A DNA stretch of 64,000 nt from Physcomitrium patens. Taxonomy: Eukaryota > Streptophyta > Bryopsida > Funariales > Funariaceae. The stretch lies in contig NC_037260.1 of the NCBI RefSeq assembly GCF_000002425.4, forward strand, positions 8,975,089 through 9,039,088, read 5' to 3'. The position numbers were made by a program, and so were the translations under genes. Each line of letters starts with the position of its first letter. The stretch's first letter is position 1. The notes under the pieces were generated by a model. That model had not been told where the DNA came from. It searched no databases and saw only the letters and a list, made by a program, of their open reading frames with translations. This document shows, in pieces, positions 12,310-23,449 of the stretch.

Positions 12310-12498
12310 ATGCCAAGCGAGAAAGGACCATGGTCCACATTCTTCATGGCTCTTGGATCACGTTGCAGAGGACTACGTGCAAATCTATTAGCTTCGCAGT
12401 GCTCAGTTGCCCCTTCTGACGAGACTTCTCGGATTGGACCGAAGCTTTGCGCTGCTGATCCCACCATTTTGACCCTATTCCGTGCACAGAAGAGGTGA
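12310..12498 (+). other. Upstream ORF or alternative first exon of the PPR gene
   Basis: ATG at 12,310 opens a 62-codon frame that starts MPSEKGPWSTFF and ends before the proposed PPR start. It may be a uORF in the leader. Alternatively, a GTGAAA donor after 12,494 and an acceptor ggttttag ending at 12,565 would remove 71 bp and fuse this frame to the PPR reading frame. A gtttagggttt telo-box-like motif lies just upstream (about 12,287-12,297), which suits a plant promoter or leader. Confidence 0.35.
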
Positions 12499-12671
12499 AA
12501 ATTTTGTTCGATCACGGTACTCTGCTGCATCAGCAGTTCCGAGTTGTAGCTGTAGCCGGTTTTAGAATTTTGAAATCGATTCGCTCGCTTGTCGCTCAGC
12601 GTGGTCCTGGAGAAGGTGCAAATGTGAGCTACGGAATTCCACCCCTGTTTCAATTCCCAGGCAACTGCGGC

Positions 12672-14727
12672 ATGCGTTGGGTTTTCCCAAATCGAGTGCG
12701 GCGAATTCCGGTGAAAGTAGATCAAATGAGCCTGGTGTCGTTGCCTCTTGGGTTGCCAGATGTGGGTCTCGTGTCATCTCTGAAACTGGGGTTCTCCGCG
12801 CATTGTGGGAGTTGTGGAATTTCGGGCTGGAGCGAAGGATTGGTTTTGTCCAGGGCTGTAAGCACAATTTCGAACAAGGGCGCGTTGCTTGAGCAGGGTA
12901 GAACCGACGATGGGTTACGGATTTGGTGGAAGAGAGGGCAGTCTGCTAGGTGTGCTGGGAAAGAGAACCCCAGATTCATTTCGCGAGGAGCCGTTGGCAA
13001 ACGACGACCCACGAGGACGGTTGGGTCCGTGGTTGAGAGAATAGAGCGGACGCAGGAGGCTACGGAGAGGAGAGCATCGGGAGAAGAGTCAAGAAGGGAG
13101 TATCCCTACTCTTTGTTACGATCGCTTGATGAACGTATCAGGCAAAACCAATGGCAACCTGCTTTGAGGGTCTGTCTTCGCTCCTGACCCACGGTACTAG
13201 TTGGCGACAAGCAGTAGTTTTGTTTGGATATGGCAGAAATGCTTCTGTTGCATGTATTTCCTCTGGCTCGTTACGCTTTGTCGCCCTTGAAATTGCTCAG
13301 CCCACAAGGGGTCTCTGTGAGTCTCCTGCTCGCGGTAGAGATTGAAGAGACTGAAGCTGTCGAGGCAACATATCCTGGAACATGTACTGTTTGGCCATCC
13401 TGACTCGGAATGTGATCGGAAATGGTTTGCGTTACGACGTGTAGCTTGACTCTCGAGGTGGCATGTCGATTGCCGTTTGACAATGATTGCGCAGTGTTGG
13501 AGAAGTTGGCCGGGCCTGATAGATGCATGTGTGGATGAGATTGTTGTACATGATCTCTGCAGATTTGCGATGTTGCTGAAGCCGCGTCCATGGGGCACTG
13601 CGGTTAACGGGGTCGCATTGTGGCAGGTGTTCGAGCTTGTGAGAGCGCAAGAGTGGTACACCGCCGACCTGTCAACGTATCTGAAGTTATTGACGATGCT
13701 AGCGAAGGCAAAGCAAGCAGCAGAGGCGTCGAACGTGTTCGACTGTCTGCTGGAAGACAAGCTACGCCCCACAACCGCGATATTTACAGCTCTACTTACC
13801 GTGTTCACGCAGAGCAACCAGTTCAAGAAAGCATTGGAGATTTTTGAGTCGATGAGGCTCTACGAAGGATGTGTACCTGACAAGTACACGTACACTGCGA
13901 TGATCAAGGGGTGTTGCGAGGCAGGTCTGTATGTGCAGGCGAGGAAAATATTTGACGAGATGATGATTGAGGGAGTGAAGCCCTCCATCGTCACTTACAA
14001 CATTCTCATCCATGGATATGGAAAGGCCGGTTTGTTCAGGGAGGTTGAGCGCGTTCTATCCACAATGGAAGCGAACAATGTGGCGCCTGATACAGTGACG
14101 TGGAATACGCTGATAAGAGTGTTTGGACTCAACTGCAAGATACCTGAAATGGAGCAAGCTTACGAGGGCCTTCTGAGACAAGGTCTACAGCCGGACATGG
14201 TGACTCTCAACAGCCTGATATCGGCATATGGAACGGCGGGCTTGTTTGAGAAGATGGAGAGTGTGACTCAATACATGCAGAGGTATAACTATCCTATGAC
14301 AAGAATCACATACAATATTATTATGGAGGCTTACGGAAGGGCCGGAATGGTGGACCAAATGGAGGAAACTTGGAAGAGAATGAAAGCGGAGTTCGTGAAA
14401 CCGAACAGTAGCACTTTTTGTTCCATGTTGAGTGCTTATGGAAGACATGGATACTGGCACAACGTTGAGAAAGTAATGCGACAAGCGCGATATTTTGACG
14501 CAGCTGATACCGCCGTGTACAACGCTGCTATCGATGCTTTTCAGAGGGCCCAGAATTTCGAGGATATGGAGAAGATATTCGAGGAGATGAAGCTGAAGGG
14601 TCATGCGCCTGATGACGTAACTTACAGCATATTGATAGGAGCTTACGAGAGAATTAGGAGGGTCGACAAAGCACGGGACTTGCAGGAGGAGTGGAACGGA
14701 TCAGTGAAAGAGTGTGAAGCTGAGTGA
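12672..14727 (+). CDS. P-class pentatricopeptide repeat protein, probably organellar (two exons)
   Basis: Exons are 12,672-13,169 and 13,627-14,727, giving 532 residues. The intron (457 bp, gtctgt...ttgtggcag, phase 0) was placed because the first PPR helix runs across it: NQWQPALR ends exon 1 and VFELVRAQEWY begins exon 2. Residues 1 to about 140 are Arg/Ser/Gly-rich without a domain and could hold a transit peptide. From about residue 143 there are some ten 35-residue PPR motifs, for example DKYTYTAMIKGCCEAGLY, SIVTYNILIHGYGKAGLF and DTVTWNTLIRVFGLNCKI. No E, DYW or SMR domain follows. The overall plan resembles Arabidopsis EMB2750 and At3g53170-like proteins; members of the class bind specific organelle transcripts in processing, splicing or stabilisation. 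The target cannot be told from sequence. The start is the first ATG in the exon 1 frame. An alternative upstream exon (12,310-12,494 joined to 12,566 across a 71-bp intron) keeps the same frame, so the N-terminus is uncertain. Confidence 0.85.
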
Positions 14728-16464
14728 AAGAGAGACCGATCCGGAAACATCAGCACAATCGAAGCAACAGGACTGACTAAAGTTCAAGATGTAAGGTATT
14801 GATGCCGGTTGAAGTAGCGTTGCACGAGCGATTGTTGGAGGCAAAGTGCTGGTGGATTGAATTGCATTCGTAGCGAAAATGAAGCAAGTTGCTTGTTGTG
14901 TAGCAAGTTAACATGAGGGTCGGGGGTGAATGGTTTTGCACTGAGATTTGGCAAGAACTGTGGGACCTGGATTAGTACAGATCACAACGATCTGTTTTGA
15001 ATACGCCTGCTGTTTTTCTTTAGTTGCAAGCGTGAGACTCTACAGGGTGATTGAGAACAGGACAGTGCCTAAGGGGTGCATTCTACTGTGTTGGTTTGCA
15101 GATGATGAAAAATCGAAGTTTGCACTGCCGATGTTGTCGATGACGTTGAGGGTGTGCTTTGGAGGTGCGTCCTTGGTAGTTGTGTTAGTGGATGCAGTTG
15201 CGTGGAACATTATGATTGTTTTGCATACCCAATGCTGGTGAATGGAGGTCTTATGAGGAAGTTGATTTCAGTAGTATTCTCGTGGAATGAGGACTTCAGG
15301 ATCAATGCTGTTGTGCAGTCTGGCGATGCACTTGTGGAGGAAATGTCGAGATGAATTTCGTAGTCAGATGCACAGGTAGTCACATGCGAGGACTCTTGTT
15401 GTGGCGGATGCGGTGGCGAGCCGAAGAAGTGGACGAGGATATCACAGAGATCTATTGTTCGTACTTGAGATGTATGAAAGGACCACGTGAGAGAAGACTT
15501 AGTAAACTCAGCTTTTGTACCTAGGGTTGAATATGGATGACATAGGGTTCTTGAAGTCGATATGTTCACCATATAGTTTCGGGGTGGTGGGTGCAGTTCA
15601 ATGACTGCTGTAGATCCATTTTGCAGTTCGTACACCGTGCTGAAGACGTTGAACCAGTTTCGTCCGTAAGCCGTACAGGTATACTCCTCATGCATTACAA
15701 AACCTTGGGCATCAGTCACCCCAATTTCCACCTCAGTCCTCCAGTTCCTTCGAACACGTTCCTAGGTTTTGGAAACGTTGAGTTGATGAATGTGGTGCAT
15801 CTTTGTGCGGTCTGTTACTCGCTTCGAGAACAAGTGGAGCTTTGCATTATTCTACCAGTTGAAGGATGGTGTCTCCTGGGCGCGGGAGTGGCAATCTGAC
15901 ATTGGGCAACCAGGTATCATTGTTCGCATTGTATCCATTACTCTTTTTCCTTCATCACCTTCCAAGAATGTGATGCAATGCAAAACTCCGTCGACACACA
16001 CTCCGTTTTGATACTCATTCAGAGCAAAGGCCGAGCTTGGGACGTCATCCGTAACTGTCCTCTTCGACGTAGTAGAGTCGAAGACCTTCGTTTTTTTGAC
16101 AAGTGCTCGTCATTGGCACTTCTTGATACGACTTTGTATGATTGATTGGTGGGATAGTATAGCATGTGCAAAGAACAAGTTTGTGATGGAAGTGGGAGGG
16201 TGGTAATGTTCTGAACTTGTAGAGGAATTGACTACAATTTGTTCTTCATTTTGTTGACATGTATATGTATATAAGAGGTATTGGGGGTTCAATATAAGAC
16301 AATTTGTTCTTCATTTTGTTTACATTTATGTACATAAGAGGTATTAGATATAAGATATAAGAGAGAGGTGGCAACTATTTATAGGTATTTGTAACCTTTA
16401 TTAAAAAGTATTTGGCATTGAATTGTGCTTTATTAGAGCAACAATGTTATATTATGTGTCTTCT
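14728..16464 (+). other. 3' flank or long 3'UTR of the PPR gene
   Basis: This is GC-richer host-like sequence following the PPR stop. No independent gene is recognisable in it: the longer open frames on both strands (for example minus 15,210-15,731, which has no ATG at its start) show no domains. About 180 bp of it (15,040-15,215) has a decayed counterpart at 20,770-20,948. Composition changes to AT-rich near 16,350. Confidence 0.5.
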
Positions 16465-18076
16465 TGCTTGACAATGTATTAGGTGTTTAGCTATGAAATT
16501 AAAATAGAAATGCAAAAACAATCCTATCAAGTCTAATAGGATCTCAAATAACCTTAAGTAGATCTTAATAATCTTGATTAAACTTTGATCAATTCAAAAT
16601 AAATTTAAAAGAAATTATAAAAAAAATATAAAGAAGTCTTAAATTAATCTTTAAAAAAAATAACAAGAAATCTTAAATTAATCTTAAAAAAAATAACAAG
16701 GAATCTTAATGAAGTGTAAAAATAAACTTTTAAAGAAATAACAATAATCTTAAAGAAATATTAGAGATAAAAATCTTTAAAGAAACAATAAAAAATCCTA
16801 AATGTACATTAGAAATAGAAATCTTAATATAATTCTAATTAGAATCCTAATCAAATCTTAACCAAATCATAGGCCAAACTCTAATTGAAATTTTAATTGA
16901 ACCTTAATTAAATCCTATGTCAAATTCTAATTGAACCTCAATTAAATCATATGTCAAATCCTACTTGAATCTTAATTAAATCTTATGTCAAATTTCACTA
17001 AAACCTAATAAAATCTTAAATCTTAGACAAATCCTAATCAATTCCTAATCAAGTTTAAAACCAAATCCCAAGCAAATCTTAAACCCAACCAAATTCTAAA
17101 TCAAATCCTAAGTCCTAGTCAAACCCTAGATAAATCTTAAATCAAATCGTATAGCAAATTGGAACCTCAAAAATTAATGATCAAATCATTGATATTAATT
17201 CAAAATTTGCATACTTCTTAAAATCTTAGTTAGAAACAAGTATAAGAAAGATGAAATCAATCACTCTTACTTATTGAGAGAAATAGAAGATAATCCAATT
17301 AGGTGTTGAGTGGCCTCCTACTTTGACCTAAATGTTTCATCATTCCAGTACCGATTCCTCCTTCTTGAATTGTTAAATTGCTCTCAAATTTCACCTAAAT
17401 GTTGGAAATTTAGTCTAATATCCATAATAAAAAATAAAAATAAAAATAAAAGTGACTACAATCCAATTGACAGATTGCTAAAGATCTTAGAAACACTCAT
17501 TGACCCTCAAACTCCAATTTTTGAGACCTCAATCCACAAAATCTTTACACACTTCAATCCAACTATTTGATTGACTTCAAATTGTGCACATACATTTACA
17601 ACTAGTACAACAACACATTGCCCAAAATTCATATGTATACACACCACAAAATTTAAGAAATCCTCAAATTTGTAAACATATTTTTATTTCTCAAAATCTA
17701 AACCAATTGAGAACATAATTGACTTTGAAAATTCTTCAAAATCTCAATATTGATTCAATTGACATAAAACGAATGTATAAAAATCTCTCCTCAAGTTTGC
17801 TCTGAAATCTTACTCTTTGATCTACTAAAGAACTCTAAAGTTGTTGTTTAGGTATGGTTTTTTGTCTTAGGTTTGATTTTGACCTAAGTTGACAATTGGT
17901 TCTCTTTGAGTGTCAATTTTTAGTAATTTGAGGTAAATTTTACTTTATCCCACTTTTAATTCTTTTCTACATATGTCTATATTTATTTCTTATCTTATTT
18001 ATTATGATTTGGCTCATTTATATCTCTACAAAGTAAATAGAATGTCCTTCTATTAAAAGATAGCATTAAGACTACA
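16465..18076 (-). repeat. Solo copy of a long LTR (family of 55.6-57.3 kb), fossil
   Basis: The block runs from tgcttgacaatg to attaagactaca, with TG and CA at its ends. It matches the LTR at 55,608-57,324 along its length. Shared landmarks are the start (cttagttgtgg / tttagctatga), a 600-700 bp array of aatcctaaa-like units, the block gtggcctcctac / gctagcctcctac, the block gtcttaggtttgattttgac / gtcttaggatttgatttt, and the end (agatagcat / aggtagcat). The flanks tcttct and tctttt are close to a target-site duplication. With no coding region attached, it is best called a solo LTR. It is old. Orientation follows the coding strand of the Ty3 relic that abuts the 55.6 kb copy. Confidence 0.6.
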
Positions 18077-20769
18077 TCTTTTATTATCTTTCTATTTTTT
18101 ATCTTTATTTTTTTATTACATCTTTTTGCTAGGCTCTTCTATAGTAACATCTATTTTTTTATTTTTCACTATATACTTGTGTTACCACACAAAAATGTTT
18201 GCCTTGCATGTACTAATATGTGTCACTATTGATGAGGCAATGAAAATGTAGGAATCGTGCCTTGAATTGATGTACTTGCTTAAAGTTAAGCTATATAAGA
18301 ATAGTCTCTTGAATATGTGTGCAAATTGATAACATTTATAAATTTAATTTGGATGTTTTCTTTTTACATAGATTTTTTGTTCACTACTTCATATAGTTAC
18401 TAATCATGTTCAATTCAATTCAATTCAATTCAATATATTTAATTCAAAAAATAATTAAAATTGATCTAGATTAGATAAGGTTAATTTAGTTGGATTCCAT
18501 AGTTAGTGAGGTTTTTCTTTGAGAAACTAAAACTTAAAGTTTAACATCACTAAATATTGTATTTGTGATTTGATCATTTAAAAGAGTAAAATGTGGTTTA
18601 AACGATTTCTTATTGTTAATTATTTTAAATTTCTTAATTATTTTTTTTTCCAATAAAACAAGATGGTTATACAATTCTATACATAAATGTATCTTATAAA
18701 ATCATCTTATATGATCTATACTTCATGTATGCATGCAAAAAGTTATAAATGCAATTTAGAAGTTATTATTTTTATCAACTATACCTACTTTTATAATTTC
18801 AAAATTATCAATAATCTTTAATTACAACTTTTTTATTATAAATTAAAGCATCATCTTAATACCATTTCTATCATCTCTTATAACTTTATAAATAATATTA
18901 TCAATAACTTTCACATTTATCTTAAGAAGTCCATATCCTTAATGCTTCACTTCTCATTTTCTAATATATCTATTTTTTTTATTTTTAATTATAATTCTAA
19001 CTACTATTTTATATTCTTAATTATAATTCTAACTATTATTTATATTCTTAATTTTTTATTTTATATTTATATTTTTATGAAATCTTAAATAAATTACTTT
19101 AATTTTAAAAGAATCATAGCTTTATAAGATTCTTACTATAAAACATGAGATTTTGTAAAGTTATTAATTTTATCAATTACTTGATATTTTGAAATTAACT
19201 TAATAAGTCTAAAGCTCCTTTCTGCTTCCAAATTAGATTTTATCTTTATCTAATTCAAATAGAATAGATAGTTTTTTTTATTTTTTTTTATTTTATTTTT
19301 TTTTAATTTTTATATAAATTTTTTGGTATATTTACCATTTTGATATATTCACCGAATATTATATTATATTTTTTGTTTTCAATATGAATTTTTTGTATTT
19401 AAAATATTCTTAGTGGCTTCTTAGATAGAGTCAAAGACAATAAATAAGAGGGCATTTTATTTTTAAAACTGTAATAGTCATCCTTCGAATTGCTCTAATC
19501 TCAACAAAAAAACATCAATAAATAGGTAACAACATTATCTAGAAGCTTAAGGCTTCTACTTAGCTAACTTATAAGATATAAAAATAATTAAACAAAAAAT
19601 TAATGTCCACTGATTTAAATTTCTATAAGTTTTGTTCAAACTTTGTATGCAAGAACTTTGACTTGCCTAAAAAGCAGCTAAAAAGAGCACAAGAAGATAT
19701 ATAAATGCACTCTTGAGTAGTGTTAACAATTCAACACTTTATTCTAAGTAGAAAACCTTCTCAACTAGGATTTTTATACTAATTCACTACAAAATGTGTT
19801 TTTTGGTACTATAAGTGTATCTTTTTTCTAAAAATATATTTAAGTTGTGTCAAGAACTTTTAGAGACATTTCAAATATATATTTTTTAATTTTGATTTAT
19901 TGACTTTTATCTTGTACTTAAATAAGTCTTAGATTTATTACCTATAAGCTCTATTGGACTTTAAATAGCTAGTGAGTATAACTTTTAATAGGTCAATAAA
20001 AAAAATTAAGTTTTAATAATAATTAAATTTTAATTTAATATATAGATATAGTTTTTTTTATCTTTTTTTAAAATTATTTTTTCATATATTATAAATTTGA
20101 TAATTTTTTAGTCCTTTTAATGTATTTAAATTTTATATATTCATATTATATTAACTTCTTAGGATTTTATATACTCTGATTGTATTCTTTAGTTGACAAA
20201 ACTAAAAAATGACATTTAAAGAATAGTTCATCTTTTCTTATAAAATATTTTTTTTATAGAAATTATTGGTTCAAATATCTATAAAATGTATTGACTTCCT
20301 ATAAAGCTTGTAATTGTTTTTTAAAAATCTATGTTAAAATTATAAGGTATTTTTTATTTTTTTTCTTAATTAATTCTTTTATTGGTTTAAAAAGTATTTT
20401 TTTGATCAAATACATCTTTTTTTAATATTATTCTTATTTATGTTCATTTATATGATTAGCTATCTTGTTTTATTTTATATTTTTCTTTTTTTCTTTAAAA
20501 TACTTAATTTCCATATTTTAAACTAACATCTTATATTTTATTTATCTTTTTAAATATTTTTTTATTTTTCTGTTTTCCAAGTTTTGTATAAGATCCATGC
20601 TTTTTAAATTTTAAATTTTAAAATTATTAAATATTAAGATCTATAATCTTTTAATTGAGATTTAGTATAAAAAATTTTCATTCTACAATCAATTGTCTTT
20701 TATGAGGTTTGAATTGAAATCTTGTAAGATACACATTAATGCTTTAATTGGATGTGTGCTTAATAAATG
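18077..20769. other. AT-rich DNA without recognisable gene
   Basis: No coding family or element boundary was recognised. A short (CAATT)n tract lies at 18,411-18,432. Probably decayed repeat sequence. Confidence 0.5.
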
Positions 20770-20948
20770 AAGCTTTTTTATTTGAAAAGAATGATGCTTA
20801 AAGCATGTATTCAATTATGTTAGATTGCAGATGATAAAAAAAACTATGGTTTGCATTGCTAATATTGTTGATGACATTAAGTAGGTATCTTAGATGTGTA
20901 TTATTGGAAATTTTGTTTGTAGATGCAATTGTATTGTGATGTTATGTA
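20770..20948 (+). repeat. Decayed duplicate of part of the PPR 3' region
   Basis: Aligns to 15,040-15,215 with few gaps. For example, ttgcagatgatgaaaaa there is ttgcagatgataaaaaa here, and ttgtcgatgacgttgagg there is ttgttgatgacattaagt here. Most differences are C to T or G to A in the direction of this copy, as expected after cytosine methylation and deamination. Similarity stops where the long-LTR copy at about 20,953 begins. Confidence 0.65.
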
Positions 20949-20952
20949 AAAA

Positions 20953-22147
20953 TCAATCTAAGAATGCATTAAATATTTAGCTATAGAAAGATCTCTAATT
21001 AATCTAAATTTGGACTTAGAATTTTAAAAATATATATATTAAGTATTTAGAAACATCTTTTTGACAATCTTAATCCTTTAATCTTTAATTATTAAAATAT
21101 CCTAAGTAATCTCTATAAAGATTTAAAAAATATTAGTTGTATCTTATTAAATTCAAATTAATCCAATTAACTTTCAAGAATCTTTAATAATCCTTATTAA
21201 ATATTAATTAAATCTTAATTAAATCCTACTTTAATTCTAAAAAAATCTTAAATAAGCTTTAAAAAAAATCTTAATTGAATCCTAACAAATCCAAAGTGAA
21301 TCTTAAATAAATTCTAATTAAGTCTTAATCATATTTTGATTACTATAATTAAATTCTAATAAAATCTAAAAAAATCCTAAATAAGCTCCAATTGAATCCA
21401 AATGAAATTTTAAAATATTCTTATAAAATATTAAATTATTCTTTAAGAAATTTTATAAAATCCTAATTACCTTAATTAAATCCTACTAAAATCTTAAAAA
21501 GATGCTATAAAATTCTAATCAAATTCTAATAAAACCTTAATTAATTGTAATCTAATCCTATAATAAATTTAAAATCTTAGTAATTATCAACTTAATTATC
21601 GGTCTTAGTTCAATTTTTTTAAAATTTCAATTTCTTAATTGAAAATAACTACTTAAAATTTAAAGAAAACTTAATTCATAAATTAGAAATAAAAAACGCC
21701 TAATTTATTTAAGAGTTGGTTTTCTTCCTTTTTTAACCTTAATATTAATCTTTTAGTCCCAATATTTTTTTCTCCATTTATTTATTCTCAAAAAAAATTT
21801 AAAAATTAAAAATTAAATCAATTATTACCTTACAAGAATGTTATTTCAATTCAAATGACAAATTGCTCAAAATCATAGAAATTCTTAGCAATCTTTAAAC
21901 TCTAATTCTTGCAATTCTAGTCTATTTGATATTTAATGTTTTTTTATCTAATTATTTTATTAATTTCATATTCACAAGTCATATCTAATACAATTTTATT
22001 TGCAAATTTGCAAAGCTTAAACCATACAACTACTACAAACTCTTGTAGTTCTCTAAAATATAAGTTCTTTTTTATTTCAAAAAATTATAATAATTTAAAA
22101 TAACTCTAACTTTGCAAAGCTTGCCTAAAGCCATTTTATCCTTGAAA
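20953..22147 (-). repeat. Partial long-LTR copy (same family as 16.5-18.1 kb), fossil
   Basis: Begins aatctaagaatgcattaaat, matching the tgctcaagaatgcatcaagt start of the 55.6 kb copy, then carries the aatcctaa-type array. Near 21,850-21,930 it has ttcaaatgacaaattgctc, matching ccaattgacagattgct in the 16.5 kb copy. Its far end is missing where the old Gypsy element begins, which suggests that the Gypsy inserted into or next to it. Confidence 0.5.
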
Positions 22148-22237
22148 CTATTGCTAAAAGACAAGAAAACCAAAGCTCACTTGTTTATTTGTCTTTATCA
22201 AGTTCTTGTCCTTGACAAATTGACAAGAGTACACTTA

Positions 22238-22249
22238 CAATATCAGAGC
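22238..22249 (+). promoter_or_regulatory. Degenerate primer binding site (initiator tRNA-Met type)
   Basis: caatatcagagc is close to TGGTATCAGAGC, the complement of the 3' end of plant initiator tRNA-Met. It lies 20 nt inside the LTR end rather than directly next to it, as in the young relative. Confidence 0.6.
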
Positions 22250-22440
22250 TTTGTCTAATCTTGATTAAGAATGTATTACTCTTTTCTCTTAATAAGACAT
22301 AAGCATATTAGAAGTTGGAGATTATCTTCTTTTAAACTGATATTGTCCTTAGTATTTTCTTTGTTTTCAAATCCTGTCTTCTATTTGTCTTGAGTAATAT
22401 TAGGCATTTTTTTTTTTTTTTTTTTTTTCTAAGTATTATT

Positions 22441-23447
22441 ATGGCAGAACTTGCTGAAATGAAGAGTGCAATGGCACAAATGCAAGAGCAATTGAGGGAG
22501 TTAATGCTTGCAATGCATGAATTCAATTTACCACCATAATGAGAAACAAGATTGGCAAGAAGTGAAGATATAGAAATGATTGGAGTTGCTTCAACACCTA
22601 CACCAAATCATGTCTCTTCTCCTATGGTGGAACGTCCTTCCAGTATTAGAGAATCTAGAATTAACCTACTTGAGAAGTTTGATGGCATAAGATCAAAGTT
22701 TAGAGGATTTATCAATGAAGTACAACTTGTGATTGAACTTCAATCCCAAAGCTATCCAATTCCAAGATCACAAGTTAGATTCATTGATACGCTTCTTTCA
22801 GGTTCAGCATTATCATAGTTTTCATCTTTTTTTGAACGACAAGATCTAATATTGGATAATCTTGAGGCTTTTTTGGTGGAGTTATAATCCATGTATGGAG
22901 AACATGATGCAATTCGTGTTACAACCAACAAGATCTATATTTTACGACAAGGCAATCGATCAGTAACAATGTATGCTTCACAGTTTTGACAACTTATAAC
23001 TGATATCAAGTGGAATGATACTGCACTTGTTAGCCAATTTCTCTACGGATTACAATATGAGGTAAAAAAATTAATGTTCAACTTACTTGATCCTCAAACA
23101 TTGAGTCAAGAAATCGACTTTGCTATGAAGTGCGACAATCGTCTTTTTGAATTTCGATCAGAGAACCGTACAGATGGACCTCAACGTTACTATAATTTAA
23201 TGGCAATACCAACTTCTATTCAACACATACATTCGGAAGTAGAGGATATGTGAATCAATGCGGTACGTTTCAAACCTCATATTGAGCAAGAAAAGACTTG
23301 CCATAGTCAGGAAGGATTGTGCTTATATTGTGGAGAACCTAAGCACACTCCTCAATATTGTCCAAAGAAGCGACTCAACTATAAAATGAGGAGTACGGCG
23401 ATCAAAGAACATAACATGTCGAAAAACGAATTTCTCCAGCTACAATA
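22441..23447 (+). pseudogene. gag region of the old Gypsy (fossil)
   Basis: Starts MAELAEMKSAMAQMQEQL, a likely coiled coil. It contains the gag core LLEKFDGIRSKFRGFINEVQ and a CCHC knuckle (CLYCGEPKHTPQYCPKK), each matching the gag of the young Gypsy. Confidence 0.8.
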
Positions 23448-23449
23448 AG

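Noticed and set aside
12562-13012. Minus-strand frames opposite PPR exon 1
   Set aside because: Shadow frames; exon 1 leads in phase into the PPR repeats on the plus strand.
15210-15731. 173-residue minus-strand open frame downstream of the PPR gene
   Set aside because: It begins at GTG rather than ATG, has no recognised domain, and lies in the GC-rich 3' flank where chance frames are frequent.
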